48,737 nt of DNA from JANPCX01 sp966211815 (GCA_966211815.1 CBIHOD010000025.1:1-48737); one strand, 5' to 3'; positions 16,652-25,905 are shown, numbered from the stretch's first letter. Numbers and translations are program-made. The notes: generated from the sequence alone by a model not told the origin.

Positions 16652-16775
16652 GGCTTGCGGTCTCCTGGGGTGCCGGCGCGCGCGCCGGGTTGCGGGCAAG
16701 GGACCGCATTCTCGCGCCGGCGCGGAAACCCGCCCCGAGTCGGGCGAAAATCGCGTCAACCGACCAAGGAGCCCC

Positions 16776-18284
16776 ATGTCCAACGCGCCCCACGTGCCCC
16801 CCTACATCGCGCCCGCGCGCTTCACCGACGCCGCCCAGGCGCTGGCCCAGGTGCAGGCGATCTACCAGTCGAGCGTCGAACACCTGCGCGGCGCCCTGCA
16901 GCGTTTCGTCGCCGGCGACGTCTTCAACCACCACGTGCGCGCCTGCTACCCCTTCGTGCGCGTGCACACCGACACCGTGGTGCGCGCCGATTCGCGCCTG
17001 AGCTACGGTTTCGTCGCCGGCCCCGGCACCTTCGAGACCACCCTCACCCGGCCCGACCTCTTCGGCAACTACTACCTGGAGCAATTCAAGCTGCTGCTGC
17101 GCAACCACCAGGTGGCGCTGGAGGTGGGCACGAGCAGCCAGCCGATCCCGGTGCACTTCTCGCTGGGCGAGCACGACCACCTCGAAGGCTCGCTCGACGC
17201 GGCCCGCCGCCTGGTGATGCGCGACCAGTTCGACCTGCCCGACCTGGGCTCGATGGACGACGGCATCGCCAACGGCACGTTCGAGCCCCGACCCGGCGAA
17301 GCCCAGGCGCTGGCGCTGTTCACCGCGGCGCGGGTCGACTACTCGCTGCACAGGTTGCGCCACTACACCGGCACCGCGCCGGAGCACTTCCAGAACTTCG
17401 TGCTCTTCACCAACTACCAGTTCTACATCGACGAATTCGTGCGCCTGGGCCACGAATGCATGGCGCGGGAAGGCGGGAGCGACGACTACGTCGCCTTCGT
17501 CGAGCCCGGCAACGTCATCACCCGCCGCAACGGCCTGCCGCCCAAGCCGGGCGACGAGACCGGCGCGCCGCCGCCTCGCCTGCCGCAGATGCCGGCCTAC
17601 CACCTGGTGCGCGAGGACGGTTCGGGCATCACCATGGTGAACATCGGCGTGGGCCCGTCCAACGCCAAGACCATCACCGACCACATCGCGGTGCTGCGGC
17701 CGCACGCCTGGATCATGCTCGGCCATTGCGCCGGCCTGCGCAACTCGCAGGCCCTGGGCGACTACGTGCTGGCCCACGGCTACGTGCGCGAAGACCACGT
17801 GCTGGACGAAGAGCTGCCGCTGTGGGTGCCGATACCGCCGCTGGCAGAAGTGCAGGTGGCGCTGGAAAGCGCGGTGGCCGAGGTGACCCAGCTCCAGGGC
17901 TACGAGCTCAAGCGCATCATGCGCACCGGCACCGTCGCCAGCACCGACAACCGCAACTGGGAGCTGTTGCCTTTCCACGGCGCCGAGAGCTCGCCGGCGC
18001 GCCGCTTCAGCCAGAGCCGGGCGGTCGCGCTCGACATGGAAAGCGCCACGATCGCGGCCAACGGTTTCCGCTTCCGCGTGCCCTACGGCACGTTGCTGTG
18101 CGTCAGCGACAAACCGCTGCACGGCGAGATCAAGCTGCCCGGCATGGCCAACCACTTCTACCGCGAGCGCGTCGACCAGCACCTGCGCATCGGCATCCGG
18201 GCGATCGAGTTGCTGCGGGCGTCCGGCTCCAGCCAGCTTCACAGCCGCAAGCTGCGCAGCTTCGCGGAAGTCGCGTTCCAGTGA
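16776..18284 (+). CDS. amn: AMP nucleosidase
   Basis: This 502-residue enzyme hydrolyses AMP to adenine and ribose 5-phosphate. The N-terminal ~180 residues form the AMP-nucleosidase-specific domain (FVAGDVFNHHVRACYPFVRV, YGFVAGPGTFETTLTRPDLF). The C-terminal part is a nucleoside-phosphorylase-like domain with NIGVGPSNAKTITDHIAVLR, LGHCAGLRNSQALGDYVLAH and LDMESATIAANGFRFRVPYG, whose acidic residues contact the ribose and base. The length is close to the E. coli enzyme (about 480 residues). ATG 16776 has an AAGGAG site. It is convergent with the diguanylate cyclase gene, 30 bases apart. Confidence 0.93.
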   Translation: MSNAPHVPPYIAPARFTDAAQALAQVQAIYQSSVEHLRGALQRFVAGDVFNHHVRACYPFVRVHTDTVVRADSRLSYGFVAGPGTFETTLTRPDLFGNYYLEQFKLLLRNHQVALEVGTSSQPIPVHFSLGEHDHLEGSLDAARRLVMRDQFDLPDLGSMDDGIANGTFEPRPGEAQALALFTAARVDYSLHRLRHYTGTAPEHFQNFVLFTNYQFYIDEFVRLGHECMAREGGSDDYVAFVEPGNVITRRNGLPPKPGDETGAPPPRLPQMPAYHLVREDGSGITMVNIGVGPSNAKTITDHIAVLRPHAWIMLGHCAGLRNSQALGDYVLAHGYVREDHVLDEELPLWVPIPPLAEVQVALESAVAEVTQLQGYELKRIMRTGTVASTDNRNWELLPFHGAESSPARRFSQSRAVALDMESATIAANGFRFRVPYGTLLCVSDKPLHGEIKLPGMANHFYRERVDQHLRIGIRAIELLRASGSSQLHSRKLRSFAEVAFQ

Positions 18285-18314
18285 CCGCCGCCCGCGCCGG
18301 TCCGGGCGGCGCGC

Positions 18315-20057
18315 TCAGGCCGCCACGGCCCGCGCGACGGCATCGAACACCATGACCCGGTTGCGCCCGGCTTCCTTGGCGGCGTAGAGCGCCGTGTCGG
18401 CCTGCTGCAGCAGCCGCTGCTGGTCGGCCGGCGCGCCGGGCGCCGCCTCCGCCAGGCCGATGCTCACGGTGAGCCGGCCCACTTTGTGGATCAGCAGCGA
18501 GCCGATGGCCAAGCGCAGCTTTTCCGCGACCATCGCGCCTTGCAGCGAGCCGGTCTCTGGCAACAGCGCGAGGAATTCCTCGCCGCCGAAGCGCGCGACG
18601 AAGTCGGTGCCCCGGCAGGTCGCGGCCAGGCATTGCGCCACCGCCCGCAGGGCGTCGTCGCCGGTGGCGTGGCCGTGCTCGTCGTTGATGCGCTTGAAAT
18701 GGTCGATGTCCAGCAGCAGCAGCGACACCGGCTGGCCGCTGCGCTGGTGGCGCGAGAGTTCGGCCATGAGCCGCTCGTCGGCCATGCGGCGGTTGGGCAG
18801 GCCGGTCAGGCCGTCCTGGCGCGCCAGCCGTTCCAGCGCCGCATTGGCCCGGGCCAGGGCCTCGGTCCGCTCGGCCACGCGGGCCTCCAGGCTGGCGTTG
18901 GCCTGCTCGACGGCGCTGCGGCTGCGGATCAGGCTGTTCGTCATGCTTTGAAGGGCGCTGGACAACCGCTTCAGTTCGCCGCCGCCGACAGCGCTGGGAA
19001 GATGCGCGTCGAGGTCGCCGGCCTCGATGCGCTGGGCGGCCACCGCGATCTCGTGCAGGGGGCGCGTCAAGCGGCCGGTCAACAGCCAGGCCAGCGCCGT
19101 GATCGCCAGCGCCGCCAGCGCGCCCATGCCGACGATGGTGCGGCGCGCGTCGTCGACCGCGCGCATCGCCAGCGCTTCGGGCTGGCGCGTCACCACCAGC
19201 CAGCCCATGTCGGTGGCGGTGGAACGCGAGAGCAGTGGCGCGGCCGCGGTGAAATAGCGCTGGCCGTCGGGCCAGGTCACCACCCCCGGCTTCGAAGGGT
19301 GCGGAGGCACCGCGGATTCGGGCATCGGCACGCCGGGTGGGCTGTACAGCGTGCGGCCGCCGCGGTCCAGGATGAACACCTGGATGCCCCGGTGGTCCAG
19401 TCGGCGGCCCTTGAGCGACTCGACGACTTCGCCGGCCCAGTCCCAACTGCCATGCGCGCCCAGGACACCCATCGGGCGCCCATCGACCTGGGCCCGCACG
19501 GGCACAGCGAAATCGACGAAACGCATCGGCCCGCCATCGTTGGAAGGCGGCAGGAACTTGGCCAACAGCTTGGCGGGGTGCACGTCGCCCACATGGGACG
19601 ATTGCGAGGCCTTCTGGAACCAGGGCCGCTGGGAAACGTCCATGCCGACCAGCAATTCGGGTTTGGCCACCATCACCTTGCCCTGGGTGTCCGTCAACCC
19701 CACCCAGGCGAAAACCGGCCCGATGCGCTGCAGCCTGTCCAGGGCATCGGCCTTGGCGCGCAACTCCTGCTCGCCGTTGCCGGTGGCCGCCATCGTGACA
19801 GCCAGCATCTCGATGGCCTGCAGCCGCTCCTTCAGACCTTCCGCGAGGACACTGGCCACATTCGACGACAGGCCTTCCAGCATGTCGCCCTGGTCCGCCG
19901 CGATGCGCTCCGCCACGATCGAACTCACCAGCATCGACGACAGCAGGCTCATCGCCAACACGACCAGGCTGAACAACAGCGTGATGCGGGATCTGAAATT
20001 GGAAAGCGCGAACACGACAAGAGCCCGGCGGTGAGATAAAGGCTCTATCGGCGACAC
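18315..20057 (-). CDS. Cache-HAMP-GGDEF diguanylate cyclase
   Basis: This 580-residue membrane sensor has TM1 at about 23-45 (ITLLFSLVVLAMSLLSSMLV), then a periplasmic double-Cache-like domain at about 55-300 (PVFAWVGLTDTQGKVMVAKP, DVSQRPWFQKASQ). TM2 follows at about 310-330, then a HAMP domain, a short coiled coil and a GGDEF domain from about 410. The active site is GGEEF (491-495), with LDIDHFKRINDEHGH before it. RGTD at 482-485, exactly five residues ahead of GGEEF, is a product-inhibition (RxxD) site. It should therefore make cyclic di-GMP under feedback control, in response to an unknown periplasmic ligand. No EAL domain is present. Confidence 0.93.
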   Translation of the reverse strand: MSPIEPLSHRRALVVFALSNFRSRITLLFSLVVLAMSLLSSMLVSSIVAERIAADQGDMLEGLSSNVASVLAEGLKERLQAIEMLAVTMAATGNGEQELRAKADALDRLQRIGPVFAWVGLTDTQGKVMVAKPELLVGMDVSQRPWFQKASQSSHVGDVHPAKLLAKFLPPSNDGGPMRFVDFAVPVRAQVDGRPMGVLGAHGSWDWAGEVVESLKGRRLDHRGIQVFILDRGGRTLYSPPGVPMPESAVPPHPSKPGVVTWPDGQRYFTAAAPLLSRSTATDMGWLVVTRQPEALAMRAVDDARRTIVGMGALAALAITALAWLLTGRLTRPLHEIAVAAQRIEAGDLDAHLPSAVGGGELKRLSSALQSMTNSLIRSRSAVEQANASLEARVAERTEALARANAALERLARQDGLTGLPNRRMADERLMAELSRHQRSGQPVSLLLLDIDHFKRINDEHGHATGDDALRAVAQCLAATCRGTDFVARFGGEEFLALLPETGSLQGAMVAEKLRLAIGSLLIHKVGRLTVSIGLAEAAPGAPADQQRLLQQADTALYAAKEAGRNRVMVFDAVARAVAA

Positions 20058-20184
20058 CCTTCAGCGCTGAAGGCGGAAAACGCCACTATTCACGCTTGGC
20101 ATCCCTTGAATTCGGTTTTTTTAGTGTGGCGGATGACGCCGCCTCATCAATTTTTCCAAAGCATGTTTTTTGGAATGCGAGGCC

Positions 20185-20967
20185 TCATGGGGTGGGCACA
20201 TGGCCTTTGCCGATGAAGCGCACTTCGCCGTACCAAGCTTTCGCATGGCTGCGTGTATTGTCGCTATCGGTCATGAAAGCCACGCCGATCAGCGGGCCAG
20301 GGTCTTCGCCGAACGCGCGGCGGTAGTCGTCGACGATCTGGCGGCGGTGCGACCGCCAGACATTGAGCTGGGACGGCCCGGAGTCCACGACCACTTTGCG
20401 GATGCGGTCCGACGTGGCCCCGGGGATGACCGTTTCCAACGCGGCGCGGTTTTCCCAGACATACATCAGGGTGGCGTAGGGCGTCTGCTCGCCGGTCAAG
20501 GATTCGGCCAGGTCGAACATCAGCCGGTTCTTCTGCGACAACTTGCTGCGGTCGCCGTCGAAAGCCAGGACCAGGCGCACCGGGGAATCCGCGGTGGCGC
20601 GCTGGGTCAGGTCCGCGCTGGAAATCAGTTCGGGCACGCGCCAGCTGAATTCCACCGAGTTCAATTCGCCCGGTTCGATCCGCAACTTGCGGCGGAACAG
20701 GCTGACCGCCGCGTCGGAATCCGCCTGGACCACCCAGCGGCCGTCGACCATGAGCGGCTGATAACGGGTGGCACGCTTGCCGGGCAATGACCGGCCCGTC
20801 CAGTTTTCGAAAGCCGGCGACACCGGCGCGGCAAGCGGTTTTTCACCCCGATTGCCGGCGTCACCGGCCGGGCCGGGCGCTTCGGAAGTCCCGGCGCACC
20901 CCCACAACCCCTGCACCACCACGAGCGCCAGCACCCTTGCGCCCCCTGCAGACCCGAACCATCCCAT
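20185..20967 (-). CDS. DUF3047 family lipoprotein
   Basis: This 260-residue protein has an N-terminal signal with a possible lipobox (VVQGLWGC, cysteine near residue 24). DUF3047-type motifs follow: SVEFSWRVPELISSADLTQR, SPVRLVLAFDGDRSKL and IGVAFMTDSDNTRSHAKAWY, ending GEVRFIG. The fold is thought to be a beta-sandwich, possibly carbohydrate-binding, but its function is not known. It lies upstream of the diguanylate cyclase on the same strand with a 127-base gap, which contains an A/T-rich inverted repeat (20154-20175, TTCCAAA...TTTGGAA). Cotranscription is possible but not shown. Confidence 0.82.
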   Translation of the reverse strand: MGWFGSAGGARVLALVVVQGLWGCAGTSEAPGPAGDAGNRGEKPLAAPVSPAFENWTGRSLPGKRATRYQPLMVDGRWVVQADSDAAVSLFRRKLRIEPGELNSVEFSWRVPELISSADLTQRATADSPVRLVLAFDGDRSKLSQKNRLMFDLAESLTGEQTPYATLMYVWENRAALETVIPGATSDRIRKVVVDSGPSQLNVWRSHRRQIVDDYRRAFGEDPGPLIGVAFMTDSDNTRSHAKAWYGEVRFIGKGHVPTP

Positions 20968-21158
20968 TCAAACGTCCCTTGAACTTCATGCATGCCAAGC
21001 ACCCGGCCGGCCGCCCCATGGCCGGCCCGCTTGGATTTTCCGATCGACCCGGCTCGGCTTGCAGACGGGAGGGCCCGCCGCTTCCTCCGCATCCGCGACC
21101 GCGGCACAGGCGCGCCGGCAGGAAAAAGCCGAGGCCTTCCATCTTCGCCCACAAAAGA

Positions 21159-21184
21159 CAAAACCCCGCCGAAGCAGGGTTTTG
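21159..21184 (-). terminator. Rho-independent terminator of the 21202-22443 porin
   Basis: Arms CAAAACCC (21159-21166) and GGGTTTTG (21177-21184) flank a 10-base loop just after the porin stop on the minus strand. On that strand the stem is followed by TCTTTTGT, a modest U-tract. The rest of 20968-21201 shows no gene. Confidence 0.75.
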
Positions 21185-21201
21185 CGGCTGTGAAGAAAGA
21201 C

Positions 21202-22443
21202 TCAGAAACGATGGCGCAGGCCCAACGCCAGGCTGGTCGAATCCTTGCCCGCGCTGGCGGTCACGCCGCCCAGGAAGCCGGCCTGACCCGGCGCCGATTG
21301 GCCCAGCCCCGAGTTGTTGAACCGTGTCACCACGGTGTTGATGTCGGTGCGCTTGGACAACGCGTAGGTGTAGGCCACACCGTAGGACGCGGTGTCGGCG
21401 TCGCCTGGGCGCTTGTCGTTGTATTGCGTGTAGGCCACCGAAATCGTGTTCGCTCCGATGACGTGCCGGTAACCCACATGGATCAGGTCGCCATCCATCT
21501 TGAAGGCATTGATGAAGGCGTTCTGGATGGGCAGGCCCACGGAGCCGGGCAGACTGGCGGCGATGGTCGACAAGCCCGTCGGATTGCTGTCTTTCACCTT
21601 GCCGTACATCACGTTGAGCGCACCGGCGCCGATGTTGACCGAACCGCCCACGACCGTGCTGGTGAGGGACTTCGAACCCAGTTCGTTGTTCTTTGTGTTG
21701 TGGCCCAGGCCGACGGAAAAGCTCGAGGCCTTGTACATGCCCAGCACACCCCAGAATCGACCCCGGGAGCTGGAGCCGGGAACTTCCCCCAGGCTGTACA
21801 TCGCTGCGGCGGAGAGCCCGTCCTTCTGCAGGCGATATGCCAAAGAATTCGACAGGCGGATGTCGATCGTGGGGGGCAAAGAGCCGACCTGTCCGGCCGC
21901 CAGGCTCGACTCGGTCCTCATGATGTCGAAATGGGCGCTGAGTTCATAGGCCGGCGTGTACATCCGGCCGGCCAGGAAACCACCCACCGGGGTGACCAGC
22001 CCCACATAGGCCTGGCGATCGAACAAAGCATTGTTCAAGTTGACGCCCGCGGCGGAGGTCCCGATGTTGTTGGCCACCGCGGTCACGAATGGCTGGAACG
22101 TAGCGGGCAGGCCCATCAGCGTGGCCACGCTCGCCCGGTCGGGCAATTGGGTGCCCGACAGGGGCCTCGTGCTGTTGCCGCCGTTGTCGATCTCGACACG
22201 GCTCTCCAGAGTGAACAGCGCCCGGTAGCCTCCACCCAGATCTTCATTGCCCCGAAGGCCCCAGCGAGTGCCTTCCATGATGCCGCTCGCCACATAGTTG
22301 ACGGAGCCACCCCGCAAGCCGCTGACGCGCATCACACCCGCATCGGCGATCCCATAAACCTCGACGGTCGGGGAAGAAGTTTGCGACATCGCAGCAGACG
22401 AGGCGACCAGCGCCACAGCGCCCATGGCCAGCATTTTCTTCAT
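21202..22443 (-). CDS. Gram-negative trimeric porin (first)
   Basis: This 413-residue outer-membrane porin begins with a signal peptide (MKKMLAMGAVALVASSAAMS) and VEVYGIADAGVMRV. It contains GLRGNEDLGGGYRALFTLES and ends in LALGLRHRF with the terminal phenylalanine recognised by the BAM machinery. YTYALSKRTDINTVV is the typical penultimate-strand motif. The family forms 16-stranded general diffusion trimers. It is longer than the other two porins here, with extra loop sequence. An RBS (GGAGAC) precedes ATG. A perfect 12-base palindrome lies 17 bases upstream of the start. It has its own terminator, so it is probably monocistronic. Confidence 0.93.
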   Translation of the reverse strand: MKKMLAMGAVALVASSAAMSQTSSPTVEVYGIADAGVMRVSGLRGGSVNYVASGIMEGTRWGLRGNEDLGGGYRALFTLESRVEIDNGGNSTRPLSGTQLPDRASVATLMGLPATFQPFVTAVANNIGTSAAGVNLNNALFDRQAYVGLVTPVGGFLAGRMYTPAYELSAHFDIMRTESSLAAGQVGSLPPTIDIRLSNSLAYRLQKDGLSAAAMYSLGEVPGSSSRGRFWGVLGMYKASSFSVGLGHNTKNNELGSKSLTSTVVGGSVNIGAGALNVMYGKVKDSNPTGLSTIAASLPGSVGLPIQNAFINAFKMDGDLIHVGYRHVIGANTISVAYTQYNDKRPGDADTASYGVAYTYALSKRTDINTVVTRFNNSGLGQSAPGQAGFLGGVTASAGKDSTSLALGLRHRF

Positions 22444-22459
22444 CGGGTTGTCTCCATGT

Positions 22460-22471
22460 GAACGATCGTTC
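22460..22471. promoter_or_regulatory. Operator-like palindrome upstream of porin
   Basis: GAACGATCGTTC is a perfect 12-base palindrome, 17-28 bases upstream of the minus-strand porin start, where a bound repressor would block transcription or early elongation. No regulator gene is adjacent. A 12-base palindrome can occur by chance. Confidence 0.3.
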
Positions 22472-22584
22472 TATTTTGCGGTGACTGCACCAAAAACATC
22501 CATCCTTTGTTGCAGATCATCCACGCTCAGTTTCCCTTAACTGCACCGCAACATGGCCCGGGTCGCAGGCCAAGCCGCAATGAA

Positions 22585-22606
22585 AAAGGCGCCCGAAGGC
22601 GCCTTT
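22585..22606 (-). terminator. Terminator of the 22633-23694 porin
   Basis: Perfect 9-base arms AAAGGCGCC (22585-22593) and GGCGCCTTT (22598-22606) enclose CGAA. On the minus strand this reads as a UUCG tetraloop hairpin followed by UU. It lies 27 bases beyond the porin stop, a classic intrinsic terminator. Confidence 0.85.
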
Positions 22607-22632
22607 GCTTTGATCAGATCAAAAACGATCGA

Positions 22633-23694
22633 TCAGAAGCGGTGACGGACACCGATTTGGAACTGGTTGGAGTTCTTGTTGGCAACCGGGCCATTGAAGC
22701 CCAGAGCGGTGTTGGTGTCGTTGTCAACGTGGGTGTAGAACGTGTACAGCGCGGTGCGCTTGGACAGGTCATAAACCAGCTGAACGGTGGCCAGGTTGGC
22801 ATCGTCGTCAACACCGGAAGCGAAGGTCGTGTCCTTGGACTGAGCCAGGCCGATCGCCAGGTTCACGGGACCCAGGGGCGCTTCGAAAGTCACGCCGTAG
22901 AGCTTGCGATCCTTGGCGGCGTTGATGTCGGTCTGCTCATAAGCCAGCTTGGCGGTGAAGCCACCGAAGGTCAGGCCACCGTACACCAAGTAAGCTTGTT
23001 GATCCTGGTTGCCGACGGTCGCCAGCGCGGTGTCTTCCATCTTGAAGTAGGCGAGACCACCTTGGAACGGGCCACCCTTGTACAGGGCGTTGATGCCGTA
23101 TTGGCGGCCAGACTTCTCGTTCGGCTTGTTTTGCTCGGCGCCGTCGAACTGGAAGGAATACTGGGCATTGATGGTCAGGCCAGCGATGTTCGGCGACAGG
23201 TAGTTGATGGCGTTGTCGCTGCGATAACGGGCGTTACCGACGGAGCCGGCGACTGCGAACAGGTCAGCGCCCTTGGTGCCCAGAGGGCCGAGTTCGTCGG
23301 TCAGTGCGCCGATCGGGGTGTATTGGCGGCCCAGGCGGACTTCACCGAAGACACCGCCCACACCCACCCAGGCTTGGCGACCGAACAGGCGGGAACCGGT
23401 AGCGGGACCAGTGGCGGTGCTGGTGCCGGTTTGAGCCGTGGTGCCGGTGTCAATGTTGTAACCGTTTTCCAGCGCGAAGTTGGCCTTGAAGCCGCCGCCC
23501 AGATCCTCAGAGCCACGCAGACCGAAACGCGAGCCATTCAAACCGCCCGAACCGAGCGACCACAGACGCTCGCCGCCGCCCTTGGCCGCGGTGATGTTGG
23601 CATCGGCGACGCCATACAGGGTCACGGAAGACTGGGCCGAAGCAGCACCAGCGAAAGCACCCAGCACGGCCAGGGCAAGAAGAGATTTTTTCAT
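22633..23694 (-). CDS. Gram-negative trimeric porin (second)
   Basis: This 353-residue porin has the signal peptide MKKSLLALAVLGAFAGAASA, then QSSVTLYGVADANITAAKGG, FGLRGSEDLGGGFKANFALE and QAWVGVGGVFGEVRLGRQYT, the usual N-terminal strands. It ends NQFQIGVRHRF. It is closer to standard Burkholderiales major porins than the first copy, and its base composition suggests a strongly expressed gene. The start has an AGGAGA site. It is tandem with the first porin but separated by a strong terminator. The 5' leader carries a CCCGATG...CATCGGG hairpin (23726-23756). It diverges from coq7 across 309 bases. Confidence 0.95.
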   Translation of the reverse strand: MKKSLLALAVLGAFAGAASAQSSVTLYGVADANITAAKGGGERLWSLGSGGLNGSRFGLRGSEDLGGGFKANFALENGYNIDTGTTAQTGTSTATGPATGSRLFGRQAWVGVGGVFGEVRLGRQYTPIGALTDELGPLGTKGADLFAVAGSVGNARYRSDNAINYLSPNIAGLTINAQYSFQFDGAEQNKPNEKSGRQYGINALYKGGPFQGGLAYFKMEDTALATVGNQDQQAYLVYGGLTFGGFTAKLAYEQTDINAAKDRKLYGVTFEAPLGPVNLAIGLAQSKDTTFASGVDDDANLATVQLVYDLSKRTALYTFYTHVDNDTNTALGFNGPVANKNSNQFQIGVRHRF

Positions 23695-24003
23695 TGCAAC
23701 GATCTCCTAGGTTAGGACAAGAGGTCCCGATGAAGACGCAAAAATGCTCCATCGGGCCGAACCCCCGTTTCGGAAGTTGCCCGTATTCCACCAGACCGTT
23801 TCTTGATTGAGAAGCTTCGCGCCTCAAAAAAGATCAATACGTTGCAGCTGTGCAACGGAAAATAATGCCGCGCGAATGGCTCATCCACGCAGGGCAGTCG
23901 GAGAAAAACTGCTTCTGCGCATGAGTCATGCCATGACACAGTGCATGGATGCCGGCTATATCGTTTTTCCCTGCAATTCCCTCGTCAATCCAAATTAATT
24001 AAA
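23695..24003. other. 309-base AT-rich porin/coq7 divergent intergenic region
   Basis: No gene is seen. The region holds a 7-base-stem hairpin at 23726-23756 in the porin leader, a palindrome at 23840-23857, and a second inverted repeat GTCATG-C-CATGAC at 23925-23937. The last 30 bases before coq7 are very AT-rich. Promoters for both genes must lie here but no confident -35/-10 pair was assigned. Confidence 0.6.
23840..23857. promoter_or_regulatory. Palindrome in the porin/coq7 intergenic region
   Basis: CGTTGCA-GCTG-TGCAACG has perfect 7-base arms around a self-complementary centre, so all 18 bases except the two-fold centre pair symmetrically except GCTG. It sits midway between the divergent starts (146 bases from the porin start and coq7), a position suiting a transcription-factor operator. 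Confidence 0.35.
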
Positions 24004-24636
24004 ATGTATTTATTGGATGAAATTATTTGTTCTTTTGATCATGCACTACGCACTTTGGGCGTGTCGCAACCTGCATCAAACACTCACCCCGCAAATGCAA
24101 AAGTTGTGAAGGAAACCGCGCTGAACAGCGCTGAAAGGCAACTTTCGGGCGCTTTGATGCGGGTGAACCATGTCGGGGAAGTGTGCGCGCAGGCGCTCTA
24201 CAACGGCCAGGCATTGGCGACTAGAAATCCGGCGCTCAAAAAAATGCTGAATGCCGCCAGCCAAGAAGAAACCGAACATTTGGCGTGGACGGCCCAGCGG
24301 ATTTCGGAACTCGGCACCCACCAGAGCCGGTTGAACTTGCTCTGGTATGCAGGCGCTTTTTGCCTGGGTTGGGCGGCCGGAAAGCTGGGGGACGGGATTA
24401 GCCTGGGCTTCACGGTAGAAACCGAGCGCCAAGTCGAACAGCACTTGAAGAACCATCTTTCGCAACTCCCTCAAAACGACCAGGTGTCCCGGGCCATCGT
24501 CGAACAAATGAGCATCGACGAGGCGCGCCACGCTGAGTCGGCGGAGAAGGCTGGCGCCGTTCCTCTTCCGCATCTCGCCAAGCTTGGGATGAAGGCAGCG
24601 GCAAAAGTCATGACCACTGTCGCTCACCGTTTGTAA
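24004..24636 (+). CDS. coq7: Coq7, 3-demethoxyubiquinol 3-hydroxylase
   Basis: This 210-residue di-iron monooxygenase catalyses the penultimate ubiquinone-synthesis step at the inner membrane. Iron ligands lie in MRVNHVGEVCAQALYNGQ, QEETEHLAWTAQRI and ETERQVEQHL, and SIDEARHAESAEKAG closes the site. RLNLLWYAGAFCLGWAAG is the conserved hydrophobic membrane-association segment. ATG 24004 is preferred since MYLLDEIICSFDHALRTLG matches family N-termini; no Shine-Dalgarno is visible before it (AATTAATTAAA). The gene is noticeably less GC-rich than most of the window. The final-step homologue UbiH is at 34206. A terminator follows. Confidence 0.94.
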   Translation: MYLLDEIICSFDHALRTLGVSQPASNTHPANAKVVKETALNSAERQLSGALMRVNHVGEVCAQALYNGQALATRNPALKKMLNAASQEETEHLAWTAQRISELGTHQSRLNLLWYAGAFCLGWAAGKLGDGISLGFTVETERQVEQHLKNHLSQLPQNDQVSRAIVEQMSIDEARHAESAEKAGAVPLPHLAKLGMKAAAKVMTTVAHRL

Positions 24637-24660
24637 CCAGAGACTCGCTCCCCGCTCTTA

Positions 24661-24688
24661 AGCGAAATGTATTGCACTTTCGCTTTTT
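24661..24688 (+). terminator. Terminator after coq7
   Basis: AGCGAAA (24661-24667) pairs with TTTCGCT (24678-24684) across a 10-base loop, followed by TTTT. It lies 25 bases beyond the coq7 stop. The rest of 24689-24894 is AT-rich leader for the third porin with no other gene. Confidence 0.75.
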
Positions 24689-24894
24689 CACGAAACAATC
24701 CACTAAGCGATCTTTTTTGCGTTGTCTTTTTGCGTCATTTGTGACTTGAATTTCTTATTCTTGGCGGAACAAGTCGCCACGCATGACAGGATTATTTACC
24801 ATTGAGTGCCGTGTCGAGCCGTTGATTCTTCCAACTCGAAAAAAGCGCGCGACACGCTGAACGATCCCGCATAAACCTTCATAAAGGACAACCG

Positions 24895-25905
24895 ATGAAA
24901 CGCTCTCTCTTGTTGCTGGCCCTGGCCTCCATGGGTGCCTCCACCGCCATGGCGCAAAGCTCCGTCACGCTGTACGGCCGCGTTAACACCACGGTGGAAC
25001 GGCAGAAAGATGTTTCTTTCGACGGCTCCAACACCGTCCTGCAGAACAACAGCTCCCGCTGGGGCTTGAAGGGCAGCGAAGACCTGGGCGGCGGCCTGAA
25101 GGCCAACTTCCTGCTGGAGTCCGGTTTCGCTTCCGACACCGGCGCCCAGACCGGCGGCGGCATCTTCGCCCGTGAGTCCTGGGTCGGCCTGTCCGGCGGC
25201 TTCGGCGCCCTGAAGCTCGGCAACTTCACCCCGGCCACCGCGCTGTACTACGCGACGTCCGATTACATCGGCATGCACAACCACGAAACCGGCACGTCTT
25301 CCGACGCCTTCTACATCGGCGCCGGCAATGTGCGCAACGCCATCTCTTACGCCACCCCGTCCCTGGGTGGCTTGGTCCTCGAGGCGCAAGTCGGCCTGAA
25401 GGAAACCAAGGCTCCCGGCACGAAGGACACCTATGTCCTGGTCGCCAACTACGACGCCGGCCCCCTGCACTTGGGTGGCGGCTATTCGCAAGGCCCGACC
25501 AGCTTCGCCGGCGTCACCGCCCAAGAAGGCAAGGAATGGGGCATCCGCGGCCTGTACGAGATGGGCCCTGTCGTGATCGGCGCGACCTACATCGCCAACG
25601 AAGGCGAAGTCCCCGGCACCAAGGTCAAGCGCGACGCGGCTCGCGTTTCGGCGATGTACGTCCTGGGCAGCTCCGAGTTCCACGTCAACGTCGGCGCGGC
25701 TGGCAAGTTCAAGGTCGGCGGCACCAAGATCGAAGACTCCGACGCGATCCAGTACACCCTGGGCTACAACTACAACCTGAGCAAGCGCACCAAGATCTAC
25801 GGCTTCTACTCCGCCGTGCGCAACAAGGACAACGCCGCCTACAACACGTACGCGGACGGCAAGGACCCCAGCTTCCTGGCCGCCGGCATCCGCCACAACT
25901 TCTGA
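24895..25905 (+). CDS. Gram-negative trimeric porin (third)
   Basis: This 336-residue porin has the signal peptide MKRSLLLLALASMGASTAMA, then QSSVTLYGRVNTTVERQKDV, WGLKGSEDLGGGLKANFLLE and ESWVGLSGGFGALKLGNFTP, and ends FLAAGIRHNF with terminal phenylalanine. It is shorter than the two minus-strand porins, mainly in loops, and diverged in sequence, so the three are paralogues rather than recent duplicates. An AAAGGACAACCG leader provides the ribosome-binding site. It has its own strong terminator. Confidence 0.94.
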   Translation: MKRSLLLLALASMGASTAMAQSSVTLYGRVNTTVERQKDVSFDGSNTVLQNNSSRWGLKGSEDLGGGLKANFLLESGFASDTGAQTGGGIFARESWVGLSGGFGALKLGNFTPATALYYATSDYIGMHNHETGTSSDAFYIGAGNVRNAISYATPSLGGLVLEAQVGLKETKAPGTKDTYVLVANYDAGPLHLGGGYSQGPTSFAGVTAQEGKEWGIRGLYEMGPVVIGATYIANEGEVPGTKVKRDAARVSAMYVLGSSEFHVNVGAAGKFKVGGTKIEDSDAIQYTLGYNYNLSKRTKIYGFYSAVRNKDNAAYNTYADGKDPSFLAAGIRHNF

